From positions 171,257-235,256 of the forward strand of contig NZ_LMVL02000007.1 of the NCBI RefSeq assembly GCF_001541345.2: a DNA stretch of 64,000 nt, written 5' to 3'. Each line of letters begins with the position of its first letter. Position 1 is the first letter of the stretch. The position numbers were made by a program, and so were the translations under genes. This stretch comes from Gillisella vitis. Its GTDB lineage: Bacteria > Pseudomonadota > Alphaproteobacteria > Rhizobiales > Rhizobiaceae. Of this stretch, positions 45,376 to 55,330 are shown in pieces. Below the pieces are notes generated by a model. It did not search any database and was not told the DNA's origin. It saw nothing but the letters and a program-made list of their open reading frames with translations.

Positions 45376-46010
45376 CCTGGACAAGGAATTGTCATAGTGC
45401 ATATTCTCTACCACATTCCCGACTTCGAATTTGCCCTAGAGACTTAATTTCGGGCCAGATAAAACACTGGCAACGGGGTGTGAATAAGTACAGAAGGTCG
45501 ACACAGTTCGAAAGGACGATAAAAACATGAATTTAATTGTAAAATCGTAACGAGAGCGGGATCATCATAGGCACTGATCGTGACACGAAACGATCTCCAT
45601 TACGTCTCAACAAATCAGAGTCTTACGGGACGGATCTAAGGAGCCAACCTCCGACGCCGATTCATAAATGCAGTCGGCTTGGTTTAGGTCGAGCCAAATT
45701 CCGGACGGAGTATTGGGCATCTCCCTGCACGTTTGAGCAAAAGTGTTCGACCATTGCTCTTGTTCCCGCTCGTGGATGCTGGCTTTTTATCACGTGTTCC
45801 GAATGGTGTCCTTTGTCCTAGGACCAAGGACACAAAGGCACGCCGTGCCGCAAACACGCGTGTTTCTCCAACTCCGCAGTGGTCTAGTCGCGCTTGGAAG
45901 AAGTTTCAAAACAGAACGTTACGATACGCTGAAAAATCTACGGTGCTGATAATAAAAGATAAAATAAATTCGCATCAAAGGTTCGATCCTGATCAAGGCG
46001 TGAGGAATGT
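45376..46010. other. Long intergenic region, no supported gene
   Basis: About 635 bases with only short open frames that lack ribosome-binding sites and family likeness. Positions 45531-45631 resemble 16891-16990 at roughly two thirds of positions. Base composition is more A/T-rich than the flanking genes. The rest holds nothing I can name. Confidence 0.5.
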
Positions 46011-47051
46011 TCATTCCTTGAGCACGTCAGTATAGTTTCGGGACTTCTGACGGAAGCGAGCTGGAGTGAAGCCGGTCAGATGGCGAAAGCTGCGTGCAAA
46101 GGCGCTGAGTTCGCTATAGCCAAGCTGCTCGGCGATGACAGGGATTGGCAGCCGCGTGTTGGCAAGTAGGCTTTTTGCGATTTCCATCCGGACCATGTTG
46201 CGCAGGTCCGCATAATTGACGCCGTTTTCTGCGAGTTTGCGCTGGAAACTGCGCAGGCTCATGCCGAAATCACCAGCCGCGTGGTCTATATCGATGCTCG
46301 CATGCTGGCAAAGAGCGGCGGCGATCCATGCCTTCAGCGCGGCCACGAGATCGAGACGTTTCTCCCGGCGGTAAAGAAGATCGGACAGTTCGCAGGCGAT
46401 CTGCAAATGGCGATGTTCATCCCCGCCGGCGCCGATCGGGCGATCTAGAAACTTTTTTGGAAACACGATCGCGTTTTCCCGACGGCCGAACGATAAAGGG
46501 CAGGCAAGCTGTGATCGATAAAGCGCCAGATTGTCGCCCGGCATATGCTCAAACTCTATGCAGCACGGTTTCCAATCCTCACCAATGGTCGCAGCCAGCA
46601 TTGTGTTCAGCAAGCTTTCGGTAAAGTCCGCATCCTGGGTCTTGTGACGGACCGTATTGTCATGGATGGAATAGGAAAACCGGGCGACATCGTTTTCTAC
46701 GACCAGCGCCGACCGGCTGTTGCTCTGCAATGCCGGAAAATGGCGACTGAATTGCGTCATTCCTTCTTTGAGCGTTGGTGCCGTTAGAAACAGGGCGGCC
46801 AGGGAGCCAATTGCTTGGAATTCAAATTCTTTTCCAAGTTTCAATCCAAATATCGGATCGTTCGTTTCTTCAGAAGCGACCTCAAGGGCGGATGTGAAGG
46901 CGGCCAGCGGCATGAAATCGCTTTCGGCAAACAACGCATTGCTGCCAAGTCCGATGCGCGCCGACACTGTATCCGCGTCGAGCCCTCCGAGACGGATCGA
47001 AGCCAACAAGCCGTTCATGGCAGAGGAGGCAATGATGCCTGTTGTTTTCAT
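46011..47051 (-). CDS. AraC-family regulator (OruR/ArgR-like layout)
   Basis: 346 residues from ATG 47051 (GGAG seven bases upstream). The N-terminal two thirds is the AraC_binding_2/arabinose-like ligand region (DPIFGLKLGKEFEFQAIGSL), the C-terminal third the double helix-turn-helix: MSLRSFQRKLAENGVNYADL and IPVIAEQLGYSELSAFARSF, ending FRHLTGFTPARFRQ. It is divergent from the permease and amine-oxidase genes and probably activates them in response to an amine or amino acid. The divergent region is 274 bases. Confidence 0.88.
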   Translation of the reverse strand: MKTTGIIASSAMNGLLASIRLGGLDADTVSARIGLGSNALFAESDFMPLAAFTSALEVASEETNDPIFGLKLGKEFEFQAIGSLAALFLTAPTLKEGMTQFSRHFPALQSNSRSALVVENDVARFSYSIHDNTVRHKTQDADFTESLLNTMLAATIGEDWKPCCIEFEHMPGDNLALYRSQLACPLSFGRRENAIVFPKKFLDRPIGAGGDEHRHLQIACELSDLLYRREKRLDLVAALKAWIAAALCQHASIDIDHAAGDFGMSLRSFQRKLAENGVNYADLRNMVRMEIAKSLLANTRLPIPVIAEQLGYSELSAFARSFRHLTGFTPARFRQKSRNYTDVLKE

Positions 47052-47325
47052 GGCTTGCTCCGAATGGAACTTTCGAGTCTGCCCATGCAATAAGTGGGCC
47101 ACATGGACCGACGCAACAGGCGGCCATTTTGGCATGAAGTGTCAAATACAGGCCCCAAAATTTTTGCATAGTAGAAACCCGGCTCAAAAGAACAAAACTA
47201 TAGATAAATATCGCCTGTATTTTTTAGTGAAAAAGCTAAATTATACCGGCTTTGCTTCTCTGCAATACACCAAATATACAATTCACAATCGATCAAAAAT
47301 GAACGTTCTATCTGGGGAAATTTCC

Positions 47326-48768
47326 ATGTCCACAATTGAACTTGGAGAGGCCGGAACTGAACTCCGGCGCAATGCTATCGGGGTCAGCCATATCGTCTTT
47401 TTCGTCGTCGCCGCCGCTGCGCCATTAACGGCAGTGGTCGGTGCATCACCTGCCGCCTTTGCCTTCGGAAACGGTGCTGGCGTGCCGGCCACCTATTTGT
47501 TGGTCGGTGCGCTTTACCTGGTCTTCAGCGTCGGCTTTACGGCCATGAGCCGGTTTATCGGCTCGGCCGGTGGCTTTTATCCCTATATCGCTGCCGGCCT
47601 CGGCCGCCCGGCCGGGGTAGCCGGAGCGTTCGTCGCCCTTGCGACCTATGTCGCCATCGAACTGGCGGTCTGCGGCCTGTTCGGCTTCTTCATGAACGAT
47701 ATTGTCAAGACATCCGGCGGTCCCAGCATCGCCTGGTGGATCTATGCCTGCACACTTGCGGCCCTGATCTATGCTTGCGGCCGCCGCAATATCGAATTTT
47801 CCGGCCGAGTCCTCGGCTACTGCATGATCGCCGAGATTGCCATTCTTGCCCTGTTTGCCTTGTCGGTGCTGATCTCCGGCGGCGGACCCGAGGGTATTAC
47901 TGTCGCTCCTTTCGGCCTTTCCGCCGTGGCCGGGCCTGGAATCGGTGTGTCGCTGGTTTTCGTCGTCGCCTCTTTCATAGGCTTCGAGGCAACCGCGATC
48001 TTTGGCGAAGAAGCCCGCGATCCAAAGCGCACCATCGCACGTGCCACCTACCTCGCGGTGATCATCATCGCCGTGTTCTATGCCTTCGTGACCTGGGCCG
48101 TTGCCTTGCATTACGGTCCGTCCAACATAGCCTCCGAGGCAACGGCCAATACAGCGACGCTGTACTTGACCGCCGTGCAGGCCATGCTTGGCGGTCCGGC
48201 CGGGATTGTCCTTAACGCCCTGCTGATCACCAGCCTGTTTGCCTGCGCGCTGTCCTTCCACAATACCATCAACCGCTATTTCTATTCGCTTGGCCGCGAG
48301 GGTATCGCCTGGACGGGTTTCGCACGCACGCACGGAACCCATCATTCGCCCCACATGGCGGGTGGCGTCCAGACCATACTGATGGTCGCGCTGATCCTGG
48401 CCTTCGCCTTCACCGGGCAGGATCCCTACGCGGTCGTGTTTGCCTGGATGGGCGCTTTCGCCAGCGTCGGCATCCTGCTCCTGCAGACAATGGTCTGCCT
48501 GGCGGTCATCGGCTTTTTCCGCACGGATACCCGTGGTGTCGGCGTCTGGCAGTGGATCGTGGCCCCGATCATCAGCATGGCCGGATTGCTAGCGTGCCTG
48601 GCGCTGATGATCATCAACCTGCCGCTGATCAGCGGCTCGCAATCGCCGATCGTCGCCAGCTTCCCTGTCATCCTGGCCATCATCGCCGCTGCAGGCGCCA
48701 CCTTTGCGGTGTGGCTGAAGGCCCGCAAGCCGGCCATTTACGCCAATCTCGGCCGCGCCTTCGCTTAA
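47326..48768 (+). CDS. APC-family amino acid/amine permease
   Basis: 480 residues, about 12 membrane segments. Family core: GVSHIVFFVVAAAAPLTAVV in segment 1, SAGGFYPYIAAGLG, and GFEATAIFGEEARDPKRTI, the conserved loop after segment 6. GGGGA lies eight bases before ATG 47326; ATG 47299 lacks this. The next gene codes a copper amine oxidase, so the natural cargo is probably a primary amine such as an aromatic or biogenic amine (inference). Confidence 0.9.
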   Translation: MSTIELGEAGTELRRNAIGVSHIVFFVVAAAAPLTAVVGASPAAFAFGNGAGVPATYLLVGALYLVFSVGFTAMSRFIGSAGGFYPYIAAGLGRPAGVAGAFVALATYVAIELAVCGLFGFFMNDIVKTSGGPSIAWWIYACTLAALIYACGRRNIEFSGRVLGYCMIAEIAILALFALSVLISGGGPEGITVAPFGLSAVAGPGIGVSLVFVVASFIGFEATAIFGEEARDPKRTIARATYLAVIIIAVFYAFVTWAVALHYGPSNIASEATANTATLYLTAVQAMLGGPAGIVLNALLITSLFACALSFHNTINRYFYSLGREGIAWTGFARTHGTHHSPHMAGGVQTILMVALILAFAFTGQDPYAVVFAWMGAFASVGILLLQTMVCLAVIGFFRTDTRGVGVWQWIVAPIISMAGLLACLALMIINLPLISGSQSPIVASFPVILAIIAAAGATFAVWLKARKPAIYANLGRAFA

Positions 48769-48822
48769 AGGTGGGGCCCGGCTCAACCGCAAGACTTGCT
48801 GCGGCCCTTCGATAAAACCGCG

Positions 48823-48843
48823 ACGGCGGCTCACAACCGCCGT
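48823..48843. terminator. Hairpin between permease and amine oxidase
   Basis: ACGGCGG and CCGCCGT form a 7-bp stem with a CTCACAA loop, 55 bases after the permease stop, followed by GCTTCTTC. It may reduce, rather than end, transcription into the oxidase gene. Confidence 0.45.
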
Positions 48844-48893
48844 GCTTCTTCACTTTCCGGCTGCAAAAGCCGAACAGACTAAGGAAGAATACC

Positions 48894-50825
48894 ATGGACA
48901 CCTGCTGTGCTTCCGCTGCACCCCGTCAGATCCCGCTGAGCATCACCCATCCCCTGCAGCCCCTGACCCCGGACGAAATCCGCGCGGTGGCAACGATCGT
49001 GCGCAAGGATCCGCCTTATGGCGATGACACCCGCTTTGAAACGATCGAACTGATGGAGCCGGACAAGGCGACTGTTCGGGCGTTTTCGTCCGGCGCGCTG
49101 ATCGCCCGCAAGGCACGGGTAAACGTTTTCAGCGCCGCCGCCGTCACCGTCACCAGTCTCGTGGTTTGCCTCGATACGCAAACCATCCTCACCCGCAAGG
49201 ATTTCCCCGGCAAGCGTCCGATGATCCAACTCGAACAGTTCCTATCCATCGAAGGTATCGTACGGGCCGATCCGGAGTTCATAGCGGCCTGCGCGAAGCG
49301 CGGCATCACCGACATGGAGACGGTGTGCGTTGATCCATGGTCGGCCGGAAACTTCGGTGTGCCCGGCGAGGAGGGTCGCCATCTCTGCCACATTTTCTGC
49401 TGGCTGCGGCTGCGCGAGAATGAGAACTTCTACGCCCATCCGATCGAGGGGCTGAATGCGGTGATCGACCTTATCACCGGCAAGGTTATCCGGGTCGACG
49501 ACTATGGCGTAGTGCCCGTTCCGATGCAGGAAGTGAACTATGAAAGTCAGTTCATAGAAACCTTTCAGCCAACGGCCAAGCCGATCGACGTGGTGCAGCA
49601 AGAAGGCGTGAACTTCGTTTTCGATGGGCACCGCATCACCTGGCGCAACTGGTCGCTGGTCGTCGGCTTCAATGCGCGCGAGGCGCTCACCCTTCACGAC
49701 ATCCGCTTCGACGGGCGGCCGATCGTTAACCGCGCCTCGATCGTTGAGATGACAGTGCCGTATGGCAGCCCGGACAACGGCCATTTCCGCAAGAATGTCT
49801 TCGATATCGGCGAATACGGCATCGGCAAGCTCGCCAATTCCCTGAAGCTCGGCTGCGATTGCCTGGGCGTCATCAAGTATCTCGACGTGCACCTCAACAC
49901 CATGGACGGCGATCCCTGGACGATCGAGAAGGCGATCTGCATTCACGAGGAAGATTCCGGGCTTTTGTGGAAGCATATGGATTTCCGGACAGAGCGCTCC
50001 GAAATCCGCCGGGGCGCCAAGCTCGTCGTCTCAACGATCTGCACCGTCGGCAATTATGAATACGGCCTGTACTGGTATCTTTTTCTCGACGGGACGATCG
50101 AACACGAGGTCAAGGCAACCGGGATCATCAACACCGCCGCCTGCATCCCCGGCCAGCCGCCGAAATATGGACGCGAAGTGGCACCTGGTGTCGTAGGTCA
50201 TATCCACCAGCATATCCTATGCGCCCGCCTGGACATGGCGGTGGACGGCGATGCCAACAGCGTCGTGGAATGCAACACCTATGCCGAGCCGCTTGGTCCC
50301 GCCAACCCCTATGGCAATGCATTCTTCGAGGAGCAAACCGTTCTTGCCCGGGAGAGCGAGGCAGCACGCCGCGCCGATCCGGCATCGCACCGCTACTGGA
50401 AGGTCATTAACCCGAACAAGACGAACTATACCGGCGCTCCCGTTGGCTACAAGCTCGAGGCGAACCATTGCGTCACCCCGTTCGTTCATCCCGATTCGCC
50501 ATCCGGAAAACGCGCTACGTTCGTTCAAAATCATGTCTGGGTCACGGCCTTCGATCCGGAAGAGAGATTCCCGGCGGGCGACTTCGTCAACCATTCCGAT
50601 GGAGCCGGCGGGCTTATAGAATTCGTCGCCAAGAATCGGCCGATCGAGAACACCGATATCGTGCTCTGGCATGTCTTTGGCCTGCATCACCCCGTGCGTG
50701 TCGAGGATTTTCCGGTGCAGCCCTGCGTGTTCACTGGCTTTAAGCTGATGCCGAGCGGCTTCTTCGACCGCAATCCGGCTATCAACCTGCCACCGGTGGT
50801 CAACACGGCCAGCTGCGCCGCATGA
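48894..50825 (+). CDS. Copper-containing primary-amine oxidase
   Basis: 643 residues, the size of bacterial amine oxidases such as the Arthrobacter enzymes. The tyrosine that self-oxidises to topaquinone is Tyr388 in TVGNYEYG; the catalytic base Asp is in NVFDIGEYGIG; copper histidines are in GHIHQHILC and LHHPVRVEDFP. It converts primary amines with oxygen and water to aldehyde, ammonia and hydrogen peroxide. AAGGAAG precedes the ATG. No signal peptide is seen, so it probably acts in the cytoplasm on amines brought in by the permease. Confidence 0.93.
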   Translation: MDTCCASAAPRQIPLSITHPLQPLTPDEIRAVATIVRKDPPYGDDTRFETIELMEPDKATVRAFSSGALIARKARVNVFSAAAVTVTSLVVCLDTQTILTRKDFPGKRPMIQLEQFLSIEGIVRADPEFIAACAKRGITDMETVCVDPWSAGNFGVPGEEGRHLCHIFCWLRLRENENFYAHPIEGLNAVIDLITGKVIRVDDYGVVPVPMQEVNYESQFIETFQPTAKPIDVVQQEGVNFVFDGHRITWRNWSLVVGFNAREALTLHDIRFDGRPIVNRASIVEMTVPYGSPDNGHFRKNVFDIGEYGIGKLANSLKLGCDCLGVIKYLDVHLNTMDGDPWTIEKAICIHEEDSGLLWKHMDFRTERSEIRRGAKLVVSTICTVGNYEYGLYWYLFLDGTIEHEVKATGIINTAACIPGQPPKYGREVAPGVVGHIHQHILCARLDMAVDGDANSVVECNTYAEPLGPANPYGNAFFEEQTVLARESEAARRADPASHRYWKVINPNKTNYTGAPVGYKLEANHCVTPFVHPDSPSGKRATFVQNHVWVTAFDPEERFPAGDFVNHSDGAGGLIEFVAKNRPIENTDIVLWHVFGLHHPVRVEDFPVQPCVFTGFKLMPSGFFDRNPAINLPPVVNTASCAA

Positions 50826-50871
50826 GCATATCCGTCATGAACGGCACGTTGGCGAACAGGAAGAGGCAGAA

Positions 50872-51594
50872 ATGATGCCGGATCTCCCAATGCTTGCGGG
50901 CACCGTTGCCGCTGGCTTCCTGATGGGCCTTGCCGGCAGCCTGCACTGCGCGGGCCAATGCGGCGGCATCGCCTCGTCGCTGCTGATCGCGACGGGTCAA
51001 GGTCGTTCCGGGCGGCAAAGAGCGCAGGCTTTGCTGGCCACCCAGCTCGGCCGCACGGTGACCTACACGATCGCTGGCTGTGTCGTCGGCATTGCCGGCG
51101 ACGCATTGGGGCAGCTTTTTGATCTCGCCGGTCTACAGCCTGTACTGCGGGCCCTGGGCGCAGCCATGCTGCTGTGGGTGGGGTTTTCGCTAATTGGCGT
51201 GGTCCCAGGTCCTCAGCTCATCGACCGTCGCGTGATCGCCGCCTCGACGTTTTTGCTTGGCGGTCGTCAGGGACCCGTCCATTTCGGGAGGCCCTCAGCG
51301 TTGCTGCTCGGAATGGCATGGGGTATTGCGCCCTGCGCCATGGTCTACAACGCCTTGATGACTGCCATGCTCAGCGGCACGGGTGCAACGGGCGCTTTGT
51401 TCATGATGAGCTTCGGCTTGGCGACCGTTCCGGCGGTGGCTCTGACAGCTGTCGGCGCCGCCCAAATCGCTGTGATGGGGGCAACGCTGCCCAAGGCTGC
51501 GCTGCGCAAAGTCGTCGGTATCGCCATAGTCGCCTTGGGCTTTGGCAGTATCGTAATGCCTGCTGCATCCCTGACGGCGCTTTGCCTAAGCTAG
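50872..51594 (+). CDS. UreH-like/TauE-SafE-type membrane protein
   Basis: 240 residues with about six membrane segments and the family motifs GLAGSLHCAGQCGG and GMAWGIAPCAMVYNAL. The Cys-containing motifs in two segments are shared with the DsbD-like/UreH membrane family, several members of which help deliver copper or other metals. Positioned 46 bases after the copper amine oxidase, so co-transcription and a role in copper supply for it are reasonable (inference). Confidence 0.75.
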   Translation: MMPDLPMLAGTVAAGFLMGLAGSLHCAGQCGGIASSLLIATGQGRSGRQRAQALLATQLGRTVTYTIAGCVVGIAGDALGQLFDLAGLQPVLRALGAAMLLWVGFSLIGVVPGPQLIDRRVIAASTFLLGGRQGPVHFGRPSALLLGMAWGIAPCAMVYNALMTAMLSGTGATGALFMMSFGLATVPAVALTAVGAAQIAVMGATLPKAALRKVVGIAIVALGFGSIVMPAASLTALCLS

Positions 51595-51663
51595 TTAGTT
51601 ATGAGACGGCCGCCGGAAGGTGGCGAATACAAATCCGGCTATAGATCGAATGCCACGATTCCG

Positions 51664-53300
51664 TCACATACCTTCTGTGGGTTCAGATCCCTTCAAGGCG
51701 GAGACGACCATGGCAGTGTCATGGGCGATGTGGACCAGCTGTTCATCCGAATGGCTATGCAGCTTCCCAAACCTGATTGAGGATTTTCGCCGCAAGCGCG
51801 GCCTTATCTTGCGGTAGGAAGCGGCCGTAGTGCTGCGAAGGACATCCGGTGTGTCCTGGATGGCATAGCTCGCCTGCTCGTAAGAACCGGTCTGTTTGAG
51901 GATATGCGTTGCCAAAATATCCCGAAGATTATGCGGCCCGTGCGGCAGTAACCCCTTCATGGCGCCGCGGCCGGTATAGGGATTGTAGATGCCATAGCGT
52001 TGGATCACGGTTTGCCAGGCTTCATAGAATTTGGCGGAATCGTATGCCGCGTCCAGACTGATTGTTTTGACCGTCCTAACGAACAAGGTGCCGGGAATCC
52101 TTCGCCGGACAGAGCAGCACACCGCGCCCTTTGACAATGCCGGTGGGCGAAGCGGCGAGCGCCCCGAACATCAGCCCGAAATGCTCGACCTTCTGCGATG
52201 CCGTTTCCTCGTACCATACCCCGTTGCGTTGAAACCCAATCGCCGTCAGCGTCGATGTCTTGAAGCGGATCAGATCGACCATCTCCATAGCCAGCCGTGG
52301 CGGTGCATCGACGACACCTGACAGGAGATCAGGATCTTCAAAGGTTTCCGTATTTTAGCTCGTGCTGTCTGGATTGATTTGCGATCGGGGCGACAGGGCT
52401 CTGCCGCCATAGGTGACGCCTGGAAACCGAATTGCATAGCGCTGTTTAATCGCCGCCGCCTGGTAGCGGCGATAGTCAGTCGAGCTCGAGATGATGAACC
52501 TGCGCACCCATTCGATGATTTCCTCCCGCTTAGAGAACGACAGGCTGCTGAAATCGCCTGGAAGATGCCATGCAAGACGCCGACGTTCCGCAGCGCTGAT
52601 GTCACCCATATCATGGTCGTAGAGGGAGCGGGATTGGTGCGGCAAGTTCGCCTTGAAATAGCCTTGCACCAGTCGATAACGCTGCTCGATGCGGGATAGG
52701 ATCTCGAAGCTTGTCATCGAACGTCTCGCCCAGGCGAATGACGACGCGGTAGAGTTGCCAGTAGCTCTCGCCGAACCGGCGCACGTGATAGAGGAGTGCA
52801 TCCTGGAAACTTGCCGGATCATCGGTCGCCTCAAACAATGGCTTAGGAAATGGACTGATTGGTTTCGGCGGTGGCCCTCGGGGTACGGGCGGTAATTGTG
52901 CAGGGGGCTTTTCGGAGAGGATCTGTCGCGGTCTGGAACACGCCGCAGTTTTAGCCTTGCGCTGAACGGTATTGCGCGATTTCGTGCGTGTTTTCGTCGA
53001 CTGTATGTCCTCGGCGGCAGGCGGTTCTCCGGGCCAGCGGATAATCGCGTCCAGCCCCGGACGGAGCGCCTTCTTCCAATCGGCCGTCAATTGGTTTTCG
53101 ATCCCGCAAGACTGACCGATTGCTGTCCAGTCCATACGACCATTGGCGATCGGTGGTAACTGGCGATGGATGACGAGACCGATGAGAAAGGTCCTAATGC
53201 TTTGCAGCATTCGCTTTGAGGCGATTGGCGCAATGCGTACCTCGCAGTAATCCGAGATGTTTCGTTGAAAGTGATGAGATGAAAGATCGTGTTTTGCCAT
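51664..53300 (-). pseudogene. Decayed tyrosine recombinase/integrase
   Basis: Pieces of one protein lie in different minus-strand frames. The N-terminal piece starts at ATG 53300 (MAKHDLSSHHFQRN). Near 52700 the frame shifts (after FGESYWQLYRVVIRLGETF the sequence continues as SFEILSRIEQRY in another frame), TAA at about 52358 stops it, and a further shift near 52100 leads to the C terminus. There the recombinase motifs are visible: HNLRDILATHIL and the tyrosine in AASYRKI. It probably once integrated a mobile element; it cannot now make a full enzyme. Confidence 0.78.
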
Positions 53301-53562
53301 GCTCTTATTCCGTTTTCTCGGCACCAGTGCCGAGCGCGGGCGGGTAGGAGCGGACATTTAAAGAAGCGTGTATTGCGGGTGGGCTTCCAGTTTCGGTGCG
53401 CAGATTGCCTAACGTCCTATCAGTAGAGGAAACAAAATTGATCTGTAAGAAGATCTTTTAGTGTCATATGATCTTTATTCGTGGCATTTAGTTTGACATG
53501 CGTAGATACCGTGAGATACGTAAACATATCATAGTGAGAGATATGAAACATTAAGGTATCAA

Positions 53563-53874
53563 ATGAAGTGGGATTCGGAGGCTCTTCAGGACATAGGGCG
53601 GCTGCTCAAGACGTCGCGCAAGACTTTGGGCCTAACCCAGGAGCAGGTTGCGGATATGGCGGGTATATCGCGTCCGCGGTACCGCGAGATTGAGGCTGGA
53701 GCCAGCGCTGCCCGTACGACCACACTGATCAACATTGGTCGTGCGCTTGGTCTGGAACTGATGCTCATCCCGCAGGCTATGGTCCCGGCGGTTGAAGCTT
53801 TGCTGCAGCCAGGTGGCGCCGAAGATGATCTTCCTGCTTTCGTCGCCAGCCCCGATGGTGAAGGCAATGTCTAA
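53563..53874 (+). CDS. hipB: HTH-Xre antitoxin, HipB-like
   Basis: 103 residues. A Cro/C1-type helix-turn-helix is clear: LGLTQEQVADMAGISRPRYR, EIEAGASAARTTTLINIGRALG. It would neutralise the HipA-type kinase and repress the pair. AAGG precedes the ATG. The stop overlaps the hipA start by eight bases. Confidence 0.85.
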   Translation: MKWDSEALQDIGRLLKTSRKTLGLTQEQVADMAGISRPRYREIEAGASAARTTTLINIGRALGLELMLIPQAMVPAVEALLQPGGAEDDLPAFVASPDGEGNV

Positions 53875-55120
53875 TACGCATCTTGATCCAAGATCCATAA
53901 CCTCACTTGACGTGCTGCTAAATGACCTGAAGGTAGGCATGATCGTGAGGACGCCGGGAGACTTCAACGCGTTCAGCTTTGAGGAGAGCTATCGTCAGAC
54001 GGGTGGTTTCCCAGTGCTCAGTCTGTCATTTCGCGCGGCACATGGGGGTTTGCGGAAGGACCCGAAGCCTGTCGCAAGGGCTTTGCCATCGTTCTTTGCG
54101 AACCTTCTTCCAGAGGATAAACTGCGCGAGGCGATGGAGAAGCACCATTCAGGTAGCGTGCGAGCAGGAAATGATTTCGATTTGCTTGCAGCACTCGGGT
54201 CGGATCTGCCGGGGGCTGTCCGAATTGTGCCGAGCGAAGGGGCCGTTGCTCATAGTGAGGGTTTGACAGCCTCCAGGTCAAAGGCCCGGTTTTCACTTGC
54301 CGGTGTGCAGATGAAACTTTCCGTCATCAAAAACACAGGCAAGGGCGGCGGTCTGACGATCCCCTTAGGCGACGAGCAGGGTTCATATATCGCCAAGTTT
54401 CCATCGACATCATTTCCCGGTGTTTCTGAAAATGAATTTGCCAATCTCGCATTGGCCGAAGCGATTGGTATGGACGTGCCGGAACGAGAGCTCGTGGAAC
54501 AATCGCAATTCGAGGGTGTCCCGGCGGAGTTTGAGACGCTGTCTGAGGGAAAAGTCCTCCTCGTCAAACGTTTCGATCGGGTTGCCGGTGGTGAGCGCGT
54601 CCACATCGAAGATTTCGCTCAGGTATTCGGCGTCTATCCGTCTCGAAAATATGAGGGTGCCGCCTATCATGATATAGCCGCGGCTCTTGGGGTCGCCGTT
54701 TCTTCAGCGGCAGCCCTAGAGTTCGTCCGACGACTGGCTTTGGCTGCGCTGACAGGAAACGGCGACATGCACCTCAAGAATTGGTCGCTGATTTATCATG
54801 GGAAGGGCGACAAGCCGGCACTCGCCCCAGTCTATGATGTGCTCTCGACTGTCCCTTACATTCCGTCGGACGCCATGGCATTGTCGCTGGCCGGTGAAAG
54901 GCCGTTCAAGGCAATGAACGCCCAGCGATGGAAAGTCTTCGCTCATCGTGCGCGACTGCCGGAAGCTGCGGTGCTGAAGGCTGTTACGGAGACGGTCGAG
55001 CGCGTCAACCAGTCTTGGTGGTCTCTGCCTGAACGAGCTGTCCTCCCCAATAAAGTATTGGAACGGATTGACGCCCACATAAAGTTGATGTCGCCGATCC
55101 TCGGCACGTGGGCGGATTAG
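53867..55120 (+). CDS. hipA: HipA-family serine/threonine kinase toxin
   Basis: 417 residues from ATG 53867 with GAAGG upstream, overlapping hipB. The N-terminal subdomain has FSFEESYRQTG and PVARALPSFFANLLPE. Kinase features: SLAGVQMKLSV loop, GNGDMHLKNWSL catalytic segment with Asp and Asn, and APVYDVLST in place of DFG. HipA kinases phosphorylate aminoacyl-tRNA synthetases or similar targets and cause dormancy. All key residues are present, so the pair is likely active. Confidence 0.88.
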   Translation: MSNTHLDPRSITSLDVLLNDLKVGMIVRTPGDFNAFSFEESYRQTGGFPVLSLSFRAAHGGLRKDPKPVARALPSFFANLLPEDKLREAMEKHHSGSVRAGNDFDLLAALGSDLPGAVRIVPSEGAVAHSEGLTASRSKARFSLAGVQMKLSVIKNTGKGGGLTIPLGDEQGSYIAKFPSTSFPGVSENEFANLALAEAIGMDVPERELVEQSQFEGVPAEFETLSEGKVLLVKRFDRVAGGERVHIEDFAQVFGVYPSRKYEGAAYHDIAAALGVAVSSAAALEFVRRLALAALTGNGDMHLKNWSLIYHGKGDKPALAPVYDVLSTVPYIPSDAMALSLAGERPFKAMNAQRWKVFAHRARLPEAAVLKAVTETVERVNQSWWSLPERAVLPNKVLERIDAHIKLMSPILGTWAD

Positions 55121-55180
55121 CAATTGGTGTTTTGCGTAACTCGTTAGCAGTTTCGTGGCCCACAAGTGCCGATCGAGTCG

Positions 55181-55207
55181 CTGGTTCGAATCCCTTCACC
55201 CGCTCCA
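55181..55207 (+). other. tRNA 3'-end fragment, possible attachment site
   Basis: GGTTCGAATCCCTTCACCCGCTCCA looks like the T-loop, acceptor 3' strand and CCA-type end of a tRNA gene, but no anticodon arm or D arm precedes it. Such fragments are left as att sites when an element integrates into a tRNA gene. The decayed recombinase is about 2 kb away. Confidence 0.5.
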
Positions 55208-55330
55208 CTTAGGCACTTCAAGAACACAAATGTTGTTGGCTGGTGCACCGGAAAATGAAAAAGTGGAGCAACTGCAGTCAAGACTTAACAGTTACAAGTT
55301 CCCACCTTTTAATCAATTGAATCTCCGGCA

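Noticed and set aside
45733..46035. 100-codon open frame in the long gap after the second GntR gene
   Set aside because: No ribosome-binding site, no family likeness, and it runs into the end of the AraC gene.
47446..48354. Open frame of 302 codons on the minus strand
   Set aside because: Antisense to the APC permease; low-complexity Gly/Asp/Arg-rich translation typical of a shadow of G/C-rich coding sequence.
55005..55208. 67-codon minus-strand frame with the KGFEP-type start
   Set aside because: That pattern is the reverse complement of a tRNA T-loop and acceptor end read as protein; it overlaps hipA and the tRNA fragment.
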